DNA of 64,000 nucleotides, taken from Rhynchosporium graminicola (Eukaryota; Ascomycota; Leotiomycetes; Helotiales; Ploettnerulaceae). Shown here in pieces: positions 54,795 through 64,000 of this stretch (positions are counted from its first letter, which is position 1; each line of letters opens with the position of its first letter). A model generated the notes under the pieces. It worked only from the letters and a program-made list of their open reading frames with translations. It had not been told where the DNA came from and did not search any database. Position numbers and translations under genes: made by a program. Location of the stretch: NCBI GenBank assembly GCA_900074885.1, contig FJUW01000004.1, forward strand, positions 1,086,225 to 1,150,224, written 5' to 3'.

Positions 54795-56656
54795 GTTGGG
54801 ATGAGAAACTGGAGGCGGTACTGTTATGATAGGATGAGCTGAGCTTACAGAACAGCAAATCTGGGATGGTTATATCAACTGCGGGTTTCGCTCATGGTAT
54901 GGCGTTGTCGGCCATTCGTTTTGAACTTATGAATGGAGAAACTTCACGTGATGGTGGTTTTGTTGCCAGATGATAGGAAGGCTAAGAGATGGTGGTGTAT
55001 TTAATAACTGCCAGTAATGTCTAAACCTTACCGATGAGCCTTTCGAAAATGTCGGAATTGGGTGTGATCTTTCTCATCCTCTCTTCAAACAACATCACAC
55101 CCACCCCCGAGCCACCTCACCATTCTCAACCGACCATTGTACTTGCATGTTCAGACCCTCCTTCCCAATGATTACTAGGGAAAATAAGTGTATGTCTGTT
55201 AGAAAAGCGATATATATATATATATGAATTCCGCTCTGCAAGCACGCACGTAATGCACAAATCTGATTCAAGGTCACAAGATGATTTGCAGAACCGGGAT
55301 CTCTTGTAAAATAAACAGTTCGGAATAAGCGAGGGTGGAAGAAGCTTCTAGTAGCTTTGAAAGCCTAAGGTGATAAGTACGATATAACTTCTTTAAGTCT
55401 TTAGAAAACTACTCAGTGATATAGCCTCTTGAATTAACAATTTTTTGAAGGAAATTCCACAGGAAAACCCGGATAATTTCACTTCGAGGCTCGATAGGTA
55501 ATATGTTACGTTTTGCGGGCAAATTCACTAGGACACTTACTTTTACTGGGACACTTGCTTTTACCGACTGACTGTAAGCGAGAGTGCAACAGAAGGTGAC
55601 CCGACTATTATTATTCTAGTCTTTACTCTCTATTTGGGAAACCCCCCGCCGCGGCCCATCTCCCCCCATGGGGAAGTGGAATAAATCTACAGATTCTCCC
55701 CCTAAGTACTAATCTAGCTAGGTATGCGTAGGATTTGTGAATTAGCCAGAAACTCATGCCGTAGCCTGTGAAACAATCGCAATCACGAAACGGAATGGAA
55801 TGGAGAAAGATAAATGAGCAATCATTACAGCTCATCAAAGATCATTACTGTTGACTCTCAACGTTGATAGTTTATGGAAGGGCATGACGGGGTGATCGCC
55901 ACGCGCTTGTGGAAATGTATTGGTCCAAGCAGCAGCAGCAGCCAATAGCCACGAGGTGGATCAACCTAATAATTACTTCTCAAATGAGAAGCATAAGCGA
56001 CACCTAGCGCAGCGTAACGTGAAATGTTGTGCCAGATAAATAAAAATGATAACAATCTCGTGTGACGGTATTTTCTTACCCCTTAGGAACAATCGATCAC
56101 ATGTTCAAAATAAATGCTGGCTGCTAGACCCCTGGTTTTAAGATGACGGGAATCGAGCCATTGGAAATTGAAAAGACCTCAGGCTGGTCTCGTAGACTAT
56201 AGGCACTAATAGCAGGTTTTTTATGACAAGGTCGTTTCGGAAAGAAGAATATAGGCAGAGACAACGAACTATGTAAAGTAGCGCTGGGGAGACACAAACG
56301 TTGACTGACACAGACTGCAAAACGAGACCGCTCCATCAGTTCAAGTAGACGGCCCAATTGGCATATTTGATATGAAGATTTCCATTATGTTGAATAGTGA
56401 AGATCTCCTATGAACACGTCTGCCGGATAGTACTGTAAGGAAAGAATGTAAAATCTATAAACATCATCCTTCCATGATCCTCACAAGAAATGTAATAATC
56501 CACACTCTCCGTCTTCACCTCTCTTCCCGACCTTTTTTTCCACCTCTCTTCCCGACCTGTCTTCCCAACCCACTTCCCGACCTGGCTTAATTGTAAGCCC
56601 AAGTATAAGCTTTCAAGTTCGTGAAGCCCCCAGAAGTTATACAAACTATGCTGCTG
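54795..56656. other. Intergenic, 1.9 kb, leading to the right RIP border
   Basis: It contains a short (TA)n run at about 55208-55223. A direct repeat GGACACTT[AG]CTTTTAC[TC]G occurs twice at about 55531-55565, and CCACCTCTCTTCCCGACCT occurs twice at about 56514-56558. No gene is supported. Confidence 0.45.
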
Positions 56657-57109
56657 TTAGTATAAGTGTAGACCGATCAGGTTTCCCAGGCACTTACCTT
56701 GCATGTAAGTGCGTAAATTGAATAAGAACAGTAGACTAGTGAGGATTGATATTTGTGAAGCGGTCCCTTCAGGGGTATCTCCGGGTTCTCCGTGGTAATT
56801 GATGTTCGAGACTTCGATCTGATTATCGTTGACGTCGTAGAGGATTGTCCCGACGTAATGACTGCCACCGGCCGCGACATCGATGTTGGTACAGCCCTTC
56901 TCGAACGGTGCTGGACCCGTCCTCCATGATACAAGGTCCACGATAGGAATGCATGAAGCGTAAGGTTTCTTGTTCCCAGTAAGACGCTGTACGCAGACCT
57001 CGTTCGCAGCACATGGTGTATCTGTAATCTTCTCCCTGTTTTGGCGACTTGCCCCCTGGCAAAAGCTACGAATAACATAGGATTTGTAGCAGATTGAACG
57101 GTCATACGT
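56657..57109 (-). pseudogene. 3' part of a cysteine-rich, probably secreted protein gene, cut at the RIP border
   Basis: The minus strand from 57109 reads TYDRSICYKSYVIRSFCQG, then ITDTPCAANEVCVQR, ASCIPIVDLVSWRTGPAPFEKGC, and GGSHYVGTILYDVNDNQIEVSNINYHGEPG. This is a compact domain with at least six Cys. Just upstream (57110-57122) is CCTGACACAG, a plausible intron branch and acceptor, and beyond it the sequence turns into RIPped AT-rich DNA with no upstream exon or signal peptide. A GTAAGT at about 56695 could remove the last codons. It resembles fungal secreted hypothetical proteins, as far as I recall. The gene has either lost its 5' exon to the repeat block or that exon lies in mutated sequence. 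Confidence 0.6.
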
Positions 57110-57203
57110 CTGTGTCAGGGGGCGTCCGAGATATATATATGGTAAAAGTCTTAATTCTATCTATCGCTATAATAGGAGGAACTATCTAAGTGAAGCTAAC
57201 TAA

Positions 57204-57227
57204 TAGCACTAAGTACTTAGTGCTATC
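57204..57227. repeat. Perfect 24-bp palindrome
   Basis: The half-site ATAGCACTAAGT is followed directly by its exact reverse complement. It sits about 85 bp inside the RIP border. Confidence 0.85.
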
Positions 57228-57296
57228 TTATCTCGTGATAATATCCCGTGATATATACTTAGTACTATCTTATCTTATAATAATATCCCGTGATAT
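57216..57296. repeat. Two direct copies of a roughly 40-bp unit
   Basis: Copy 1 (57216-57254) and copy 2 (57257-57296) both read ACTTAGT[GA]CTATCTTATCT then TAATATCCCGTGATAT, with a short variable middle. They overlap the palindrome at its right half and look like a terminal array of a degraded element. Confidence 0.75.
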
Positions 57297-60200
57297 CTCC
57301 CTCCCCTAAGTATAAAAAACTCTATCCCTAGAGAAAAAAGACAGTTCGACTAGTAATATATAGTAAATATAAATAGTAATAATTATTAATCTCCTCTATT
57401 ACTCTCCCCTAATAAATCTAATACGTCCTTATTAAAATTTGACCCGGTTATAATTTATAGGATTAAAGTCATATCCTCTATATCCCTATTCTCCTTAGTT
57501 ACGACTATCTTTATTAGAGCTAGCTTTTTTATTAGTCTAATTACCTACTTCCCTTTCCCTTTCAAAGTAGATTTAGTAAGCTTTAGTAATATAATCGTAT
57601 CTTTATCGCTATCTTCTATAAGGTTAAAAGTCTAAGTAGTTAGTAAAACTAGACCTATTAGCTTCTTCTTTAAGTAAGGTTTTCTTAGTTCGTATAGTTA
57701 GGGTTCGGTATCTAGTACTATTATACTGAAAAGGCGTCCGTTTATAATATTACCTTAGTTTTCTTAATTAACTAGATCTTTAATAGTATATATTATTTCC
57801 GTATTTCCTGCGATACGAGTTAGTCCTTATATACTTATTAATTTTCTTAAGAAAAGTATTCTGTTTTTAACTAAGTCTATAACTCTCTAATAATATCCTA
57901 GCCTTAAGGGTTAATATATTAGGAGTTATAATAGAGCGAAAACAAAAGACTTATAGCGTTTTAGTATACTTCCGTTTAGTTTTATAACGTTAGTCTTATT
58001 AGTTCTCTTTGACTTTCTTCTGCCCTTAGTATCCTTCGACTAGTTATAGTTAACTATACTTACGTATCTTTCTATATCGTTAATAAGAGTTAATAGTAAT
58101 TTCGATTAGATATTATAATCTAAGGACGATATAATTAAATTCGTTATATTTCCTATATCGACACGAGGTTTAATTAAATACGACTATTAATATATTACTA
58201 TACTACTTTTAATCTCGCTCTGAAAAATTAGGCTTTATATGTTCAGATATTCATATAAGAATATAAGATCTCCTATCTTATTACTTATAACTAGTACTTA
58301 TCGTAGTTTAAATATAAGTAAAGTTAGAGAGTATCTTAAAATATAAAATAAAATTCCTAATATTACTATCGTTATGTCTAAGTTATAGAAAAGTACCTAA
58401 TATAGTAAACTTAGTATAAATTCTATATAATAGCCCGGTCTATTAATATTAATTCTTAGAAGAGCTACTATACTTATAACTGCGTCTAGTACTAGTAGGC
58501 GTAAGATCTATACTAGCCCGACTGTCTCTAGCGCAATAGTACATATGACCTCGCTAAGCAGTACGATTATAAACCTATAAGAGGTACTAATTAATATAGT
58601 TAGTAAGGCGTCCAGAATAGTAATAGAGTTTAGTACGTCTTAAAGCGCGCGAAAACATTCTTCGATAACTGCTTTAGTATCTACGTGAGCTTAAATTATT
58701 AAGGAATATCTATTATATAATATCTAAAGAAGATATAGTATATAGTTAGTATAGTCCTTATCTAATAGAGATCTATCGAGTATATAGAGGAAGTCCCTTA
58801 TTAACTTATATATATATTCTATCTCTACTATAAGTAAAATATATACGCTATAATATATCGCAGTAGAAGTTATTACTTATAGGAATATTTTAAAGCTTAG
58901 CTTTAAACTATCGTACCCTTTTATTAGCGCGTTATCGAGGATGAATTATCTATTAGTTCTACGTCTTACGATAATACTAATATCTTCCTTAGTCTTAATC
59001 AATAGAGATAAGGTCTAGTATAAACTATCGAATACTAAGGAAGCGCTAATTAGTTAAAATACTTTCCTATCTACTTATATATCTTCTTTATACTCCTTAG
59101 TAAGTTCTATTACTCCGGCCTCCTTTAATCTTTTTTATTAGATTTTCTTCTATCTCTTTAGTTCTTATAGTTCTTAAAGAACTAAGCGGAGTTTATCTCT
59201 AAGATACTCTTATATAATAATTTCTATAAAATAATAGTACTAATTATACTATATCTCCTTTATAATATTAATAGCCTTAAACTTCTAGCCTCCGAGAACT
59301 ATAATATCTCTATTAAGATAAATAATATATCTGATTCTTATATTAGGAGTTATAAGACTATTCAGGGGAAAGTTATTTATAGTAAAGCGTAAGCAGAAAG
59401 CGTCTCCGAAAGCTACTCGCTAAGAGTATAAGTATTTATTAATTAGCGAAAAGTTAATAGGGAACTATTTAAAAAGACTACTTATTAATATATTATAATA
59501 AGCTATACCGATTAGATAATCTCTTAGATAGATACTAGTTAGGACGCGAACGTTACCTTAAGGGCGTTCGATATATAAGCTAGGTTCCTTATTATTCTAG
59601 ATAAGTTAGTAAAAATAAAGCTAGTTCTTATAATATACTTTATCTTTAGGAGCTTTATAATAGAGTATAAATAGTTATTAAAGTACTTAAGGAAAGTTAC
59701 TATTTAGGTTAGTATACTCGTAAGGGTTATCTAACTCTTTATTCTATATAGTAAGGTTAAGTAAGATATCTCGAGTAACTCCGATAATACCGCTTATCTT
59801 ATACTTTAAACTATATTCGTTTCTCTTAATATCGAGGTAAAGTAATCTATCTCGTAGACTTTAAAAGATTCGTAGAATATCACTTCGACGAACTAGTCAA
59901 GTGAAAAAGGATAATAAGTATACTAAGGATAATAGGGTAAAGGAGTCGAGAGTTCTTAGTATATTATTATTAGTCGGTATATTCGTACGAAGGATAGAGT
60001 AGACTCTTATTATAGTTAATATAAAGTTAATAGCAAGAGTACAGATAAAGGAGTTAATATATAATAATAAGATTATTATTATTAGAATTTTATATACGTA
60101 AGTTAGATAAGAAGGAGCTTAAGGAAGTAAATAAACGTAATAATAGGGCGGGAATATTAATAAGGTAAATATTAATAAAGCTAATTTACTAAAATATACG

Positions 60201-60596
60201 TCACGTAGATAATTTATCGTTTATATACTAAGGAGCCCTCGAACTTAGCGACTAAGTTCAGTACGTCCTCCTTTAGTATTAAAGCGAGTTCCTAAGATAT
60301 AGTCTAATAACTTATTGTTGGTCCATATGTTAGTCCATAGTCACGTGTTAGTCGAGTATCTGCACCGGGGTTTAGCCGGCCAGATATATCTCCCTTACGG
60401 AGTCTCGACTACCTAGGAAAGACAGCCACGATACAACAGATAATACTACTACTATTATCACTATACTTTGGCTCACGCAGACTACTTGATTATACGTACT
60501 ACGACAGAGTAATACTAATATTAATCAATAGACGCATAGATCATTTCACTCTTTAAAAGCAGTCAAATTCTTAGATTCTAAGAATTCCGACTACTA

Positions 60597-60819
60597 AAAA
60601 GAGCGCGCTAGTAAATCTTGAAGAGTAGAGATATCTACTATAGTAACAGCTCAAGTACTAGAGAAGACACGGTCTTTTCTATACTATTTGACTTGAATTA
60701 CTAAGATNAAAAGAGCGCGCTAGTAAATCTTAAAGAGTAGAGATATCTACTATAGTAATAGCTCAAGTACTAGAGAAGACACGGTCTTTTCTATACTATT
60801 TGACTTGAATTACTAAGAT
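60597..60819. repeat. Tandem duplication of about 111 bp with an N at the junction
   Basis: Unit 1 (60597-60708) and unit 2 (60710-60819) are nearly identical from AAAAGAGCGCG to TACTAAGAT. The few differences are G to A, C to T and one missing C. The single unknown base at 60709 sits exactly at the junction, as at a joined or collapsed contig end. Confidence 0.85.
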
Positions 60820-60885
60820 AATTTACCTGGATTCTACCTGCGACACGGTCAAAGGATTCGAATTCTAGTATATTATACTACTATT

Positions 60886-60930
60886 ACCTTCTACGTACCT
60901 ACCTTCTACATACCTACCTTCTACGTACTT
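60886..60930. repeat. Three 15-bp tandem repeats ACCTTCTAC[GA]TACCT
   Basis: Copies at 60886-60900, 60901-60915 and 60916-60930, with one or two changes. They lie between the duplication and the gag region. Confidence 0.9.
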
Positions 60931-61079
60931 CGATTACTACCGCAACCCGACTTCAAAGAACGCGCTTTTGAGTTGCGCCGAAAACTCGAAGTCAAAACTT
61001 GAACGCGCTACGCTAGCGCTTCCCACTACTATATAATACTTAAGAATAACTCTATAACTACTATTCTAAATAACCTCGG

Positions 61080-63140
61080 AATAGTACCAAAATACTCATA
61101 CGAATCAGACCTTCAATATAGTAAGAGATAATAATACTACCGAAGGTAGTGCTCCCGGTAGTGCTCCTGATATACCTGCCGGCAAGGACCTACTAGAACC
61201 GGAGACTATACGGAAACAGGGAGAAGGTCTTATTAGACAAATCAAGAGCTCCGACTATATAGATAGACCCCTATACTTCTTATTTAAGGAGATCTACGAA
61301 GGTTAGATAGTAGACTCTTTTAAGTCTATTAAGAAATCGTTAAATAATAACCTTATATTCACCTTACGTACTAAAGGCGTATTTATCGAAGAAGGCGACG
61401 AACCTGCGTAGGAGCTATATAAGCTTCTATATACTCTATAGAATACTATACGTAGTAGTTAGACCTTAAAGGAGCTAGAGAGTATAATAGGAGTAAAGAT
61501 ACTCTCTAAACGACTATAGTATATAGTATTAAACCTATTAGTACTAGAGAAGCAGATATCTGCGCAGTAATAGCGAGATAAGAGAGAGAAGGAGATAATA
61601 AATAATATAGCTACTTAATAAGATAAGTTAGAATATAAGAGATTAAAGAAAGAGTTCTACAGACTATAATAAAGACGCCGTACTACACTCGGCTTACCTC
61701 CTATTAGCGAATTCGACTTTGATAAAGAACACTACGAACCTCTATAATAAGACCGAGATTCTACCGAAGGAGTATAGTAATATAAAGAGACCTCCTCTAA
61801 CCAGAATAGAGAAGAGTAGCGATACTATAGAAAGCGTACACTAAAGAATACGGGGAGTAGAGGAGGAGGAGCTAAAGGAGGAAGCTACTAAGGAGGAGAT
61901 AGCTACTAAGGAGGAGAAGGCTACTAAGGAGGAGGAGGAGGAGGAGGAGATAGCTACTAAGGAACTAGAGGAGGAGAGGGAGAGTACTATAATACGGTAC
62001 GGAAGGAGAAGGAGAAGTCGTATAGAAAGGAGATCGCCAGCTTCTCTTATATATTTCCAGAAGAGATGAAATTCAAAGGAGATAGAGATAGCTTCAGTAG
62101 TAAGGTCAGAATATTCTACGACGCCTACTTAAGAGCCGAGATTCCACCGGAGGAGTATAGTAAGGCGTTTCTATTAATACTAAAAGGCGCTACTCTCTAA
62201 TACTACTATTATAGTCTGAATAATATCCCTAGAACCTCTCTTATTATCAAATTCGATACTATACTAAAGAATATAATAGATTAGTTTAAGAGCGAGGAGT
62301 TTAGTAGATCTTCACTAACTATATAGAACTTTCTTACTCTTGAATCGATTAAGGAGAAGAACCCTAGAAAGACGACTTCAGAATACTTTAATATACTCTT
62401 TACGTAGATTAGAGAGCTATATTATAATATACCCTTTGAATTACGCTATAAGAAGTTCGTTATAAATAAGATTATTACTACCTGCTAAAGCTCGGAAGCC
62501 TACTAAATTACTCTAGCTTAACTTGTAACTTCTACTGAAAAGACGATTACTTCTATTAGAACCTCTATTATTAACTATAAGCACGTATACCCTGCAACTA
62601 GTACTACCTTCTATACTAATCGAAAATTCCGAAGCGATTCTGATAAAGGATAAGTATACAGAGAGAAAAGAGATAGTAAAGGGCGATTCAGAATATAAGA
62701 AGAGAAGAAGATAAATACGATAGATAAGGAAAGTAATACTAAGAAGTACTAGGTATATAATACTACGGATCATATATCCTTCGACTATATAGTAGAAGAA
62801 AGAGAGAAAGCTAAAGAGAAGTTTAAGGCGAAGAACTCTTCTAAGTTCAAAAGTAACTTTAGAAGAGTCTTCGAGAAGGTATATAGATAATACGTCGCAG
62901 AGTATAAGAGTATAGAAGATAAGTATATAGCTACTACCTTTACCTCATGCGAAGCCGGGAGCGATATAGACTACGATTCCGACGCTCAGCCGGAAGCTCT
63001 ATTTATAACTTCTATAGGACTTATCTTAGTAGTAGCCGCATAGCTAATAACAGAAACTCTAGTAAATACGGCTTTTAAATACCTATTAGACACTGCCGAA
63101 GAAGCTATAGAAGAGAACCTAACTATAGAGACGATAATAA
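61080..63140 (+). mobile_element. RIP-degraded Copia gag region with a mutated zinc knuckle
   Basis: Reading through stops gives PGSAPDIPAGKDLLEPETIR near the start, then FKGDRDSFSSKVRIFYDAYL...EIPPEEYSKAFLLILKG from about 62070, typical of the fungal Copia gag (UBN2/RVT-gag-like) fold. A zinc-knuckle position is at 62747-62788 (see finding). The GGAGGA-rich run at about 61860-61980 codes a Gly/Glu-rich stretch. There are many TAG stops; the copy is dead. Confidence 0.75.
61860..61980 (+). repeat. Purine-rich minisatellite of GGAGGA and GCTACTAAGGAGGA units
   Basis: GGAGGA runs alternate with GCTACTAA about five times. The tract holds no CpA or TpG, so it escaped RIP and stands out as G-rich in AT-rich surroundings. 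Confidence 0.85.
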
Positions 63141-64000
63141 GTAGCCCCTGATATAATTCGTTAGTTTTTCATAGAATTATAATCGATACTAGAGTAGTAA
63201 AGGTATCTATAGTAGGTAAAGGTTAATACGAAGCCTATAAGGCTATATATAAGGCTGAACTCTTGCCTTCCCGTGGAATAAACGTTAAATTCGGTATTAG
63301 TAAGGCTACTTCTATTAGTATAATAATTATACCTTCTCTAATTAGAAAGATCCAATTTGAGGTTATAGCTATAGATACCCCGTTTCTACTCTATTTAGAC
63401 GATATAGATAAGCTTAGAGTTATATTAGATAATCTTTATAATATACTTATCACGCTACAGGGAGATATACTAGTTATACGGAGATTCGGCTATCTCTTCT
63501 TACTCTGGAAGGAGTCACTTAAGACGTATATTACGGAGTGCTTCTAGTCGAATACGAGAGTACTTACGGAGACGGATTTACGTCGACTTTATTACCGATT
63601 CGGATACCCCTTAGTAAGAAAGCTGGAAGATTTACTACAATAGGCCGGTCACGAGTATAACTCAGGGGTACTAAAGGAGCTTACTAAGCTCTATAAGTAC
63701 TACTAGCTATACGGAAGATCGCTAGGTAGATTCAAGTTCAAGCTCTACGATACTGATAATATATACTTTAATTACGAAGTAGTAATCGATATTATATAAC
63801 TAGACGGTCGGTAAGTCTTATATATAGTCGACTAAAGTACTACTTTTCAGAACGGAGGTTTTCTTACTAATATATCTGCAGAATACGTATAGAACTGATT
63901 TAAGTAAGTATAGATAGATACCTACTTTAGACTACCGGATTTTATTATTATAGATATAAGTACGTAATTTAAATCAAAAGAATTCGTATAGAGTACTAAG
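63141..64000 (+). mobile_element. Copia protease, pre-integrase and start of integrase, running off the window
   Basis: An intact 94-residue frame at 63263-63547 and the sequence before it (FHRIIIDTRVVKVSIVGKG) fit the retropepsin region. From about 63570, DLRRLYYRFGYPLVRKLEDLL is the gag_pre-integrase block, with the expected His residues now Tyr. From about 63770, YEVVIDI...LDGR...VLYIVD...STTFQNGGFLTNISAEYV...IDTYFRLPDFIIIDIST is the integrase core with the first two acidic residues. The protease-integrase order before RT marks it as Ty1/Copia. Stops throughout; reverse transcriptase would follow after 64000. Confidence 0.8.

Larger units (their letters stand above)
57120..60315. repeat. 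AT-rich RIP-mutated repeat block, right flank
   Basis: It begins sharply at about 57120. CpA and TpG are scarce, TpA is dominant, and stops fill all frames. I could not identify the element or its strand. A palindrome and a 40-bp direct repeat lie at its left edge (listed separately). Confidence 0.75.
60316..60940 (+). mobile_element. LTR-like leader of the Copia element
   Basis: Sequence from TGTTGGTCC at 60316 is less RIPped and opens with TGTTG, a common start for fungal Copia LTRs. It precedes the gag frame. It contains a 111-bp tandem duplication with an N (60597-60819) and three 15-bp repeats (60886-60930). I could not fix the right end, a primer-binding site or a matching second LTR, which would lie outside the window. 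Confidence 0.45.

Noticed and set aside
60850..60870. GGATTCGAATTC resembling the T-arm of a tRNA
   Set aside because: No acceptor, D or anticodon stems could be drawn around it, and it lies in the Copia leader.
1..64000. CRISPR arrays, bacterial operons or prophage
   Set aside because: The sequence is eukaryotic with spliced genes; no direct-repeat/spacer pattern was found.

Overview
The window looks like a piece of a filamentous ascomycete (Pezizomycotina) chromosome. The genes have short GT-AG introns, mostly about 48-60 bp and often with a CTAAC/CTGAC branch site. There is a class II hydrophobin, several fungus-only protein families, and repeats that carry the mark of RIP (repeat-induced point mutation: C to T in CpA context). 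A Leotiomycete-like origin is a guess; nothing here fixes the genus. Layout: a gene-rich core (about 5.2-57.1 kb) lies between two AT-rich, RIP-destroyed blocks (1-5.2 kb and 57.1-64 kb). The left block opens with the reverse transcriptase-RNase H part of a Ty3/Gypsy element. The right block ends in a Ty1/Copia element (LTR-like start, gag, protease, start of integrase) that runs off the window. In both blocks CpA and TpG are scarce, TpA is very common, and coding frames are full of TAG/TAA stops. Core, left to right: an Ish1/Msc1 stress-response protein (-); a small mitochondrial-type protein (-); a class II hydrophobin (+); a fluoroacetate/haloacetate dehalogenase-like hydrolase (-); an auxin-efflux-carrier family transporter (+); a small unknown protein (+); Puf6 (-); a Gir2-like RWD protein (+); an Acl4-like Rpl4 chaperone (-); an unknown conserved protein (-); an unknown membrane-anchored protein (+); Rad51 (+); nucleoporin Nup120/Nup160 (+); retromer Vps26 (-); Lsm8 (+); an inosine-uridine nucleoside hydrolase (-); two unknown proteins with N-terminal hydrophobic segments (+, +); an unknown coiled-coil protein (-); a mitochondrial rhomboid protease of the Pcp1/PARL type (+); a PhoD-like phosphatase (+); a basic, AT-hook-like protein (+) directly followed by an omega-like glutathione transferase (+); and the broken 3' end of a cysteine-rich gene at the right RIP border. 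How the genes relate: most are unrelated housekeeping genes in normal fungal order, not a pathway cluster. One functional grouping stands out: Puf6, Gir2 and Acl4 lie side by side, all act on ribosome assembly or translation control, and Puf6/Gir2 share a promoter of about 150 bp. Vps26/Lsm8 and the coiled-coil/rhomboid pair are also close divergent pairs. The points most worth following are the AT-hook-like/GST arrangement (one fused protein, or two genes with a mitochondrial start inside the 'intron'), the complete fluoroacetate-dehalogenase residue set in a fungal intronless gene, the unusually cationic hydrophobin, a SINE-like element with an A box and an octamer tail, and a gag zinc knuckle whose three Cys all read as Tyr. 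Exon borders were set by hand from splice motifs and reading frame; no transcript data were available.
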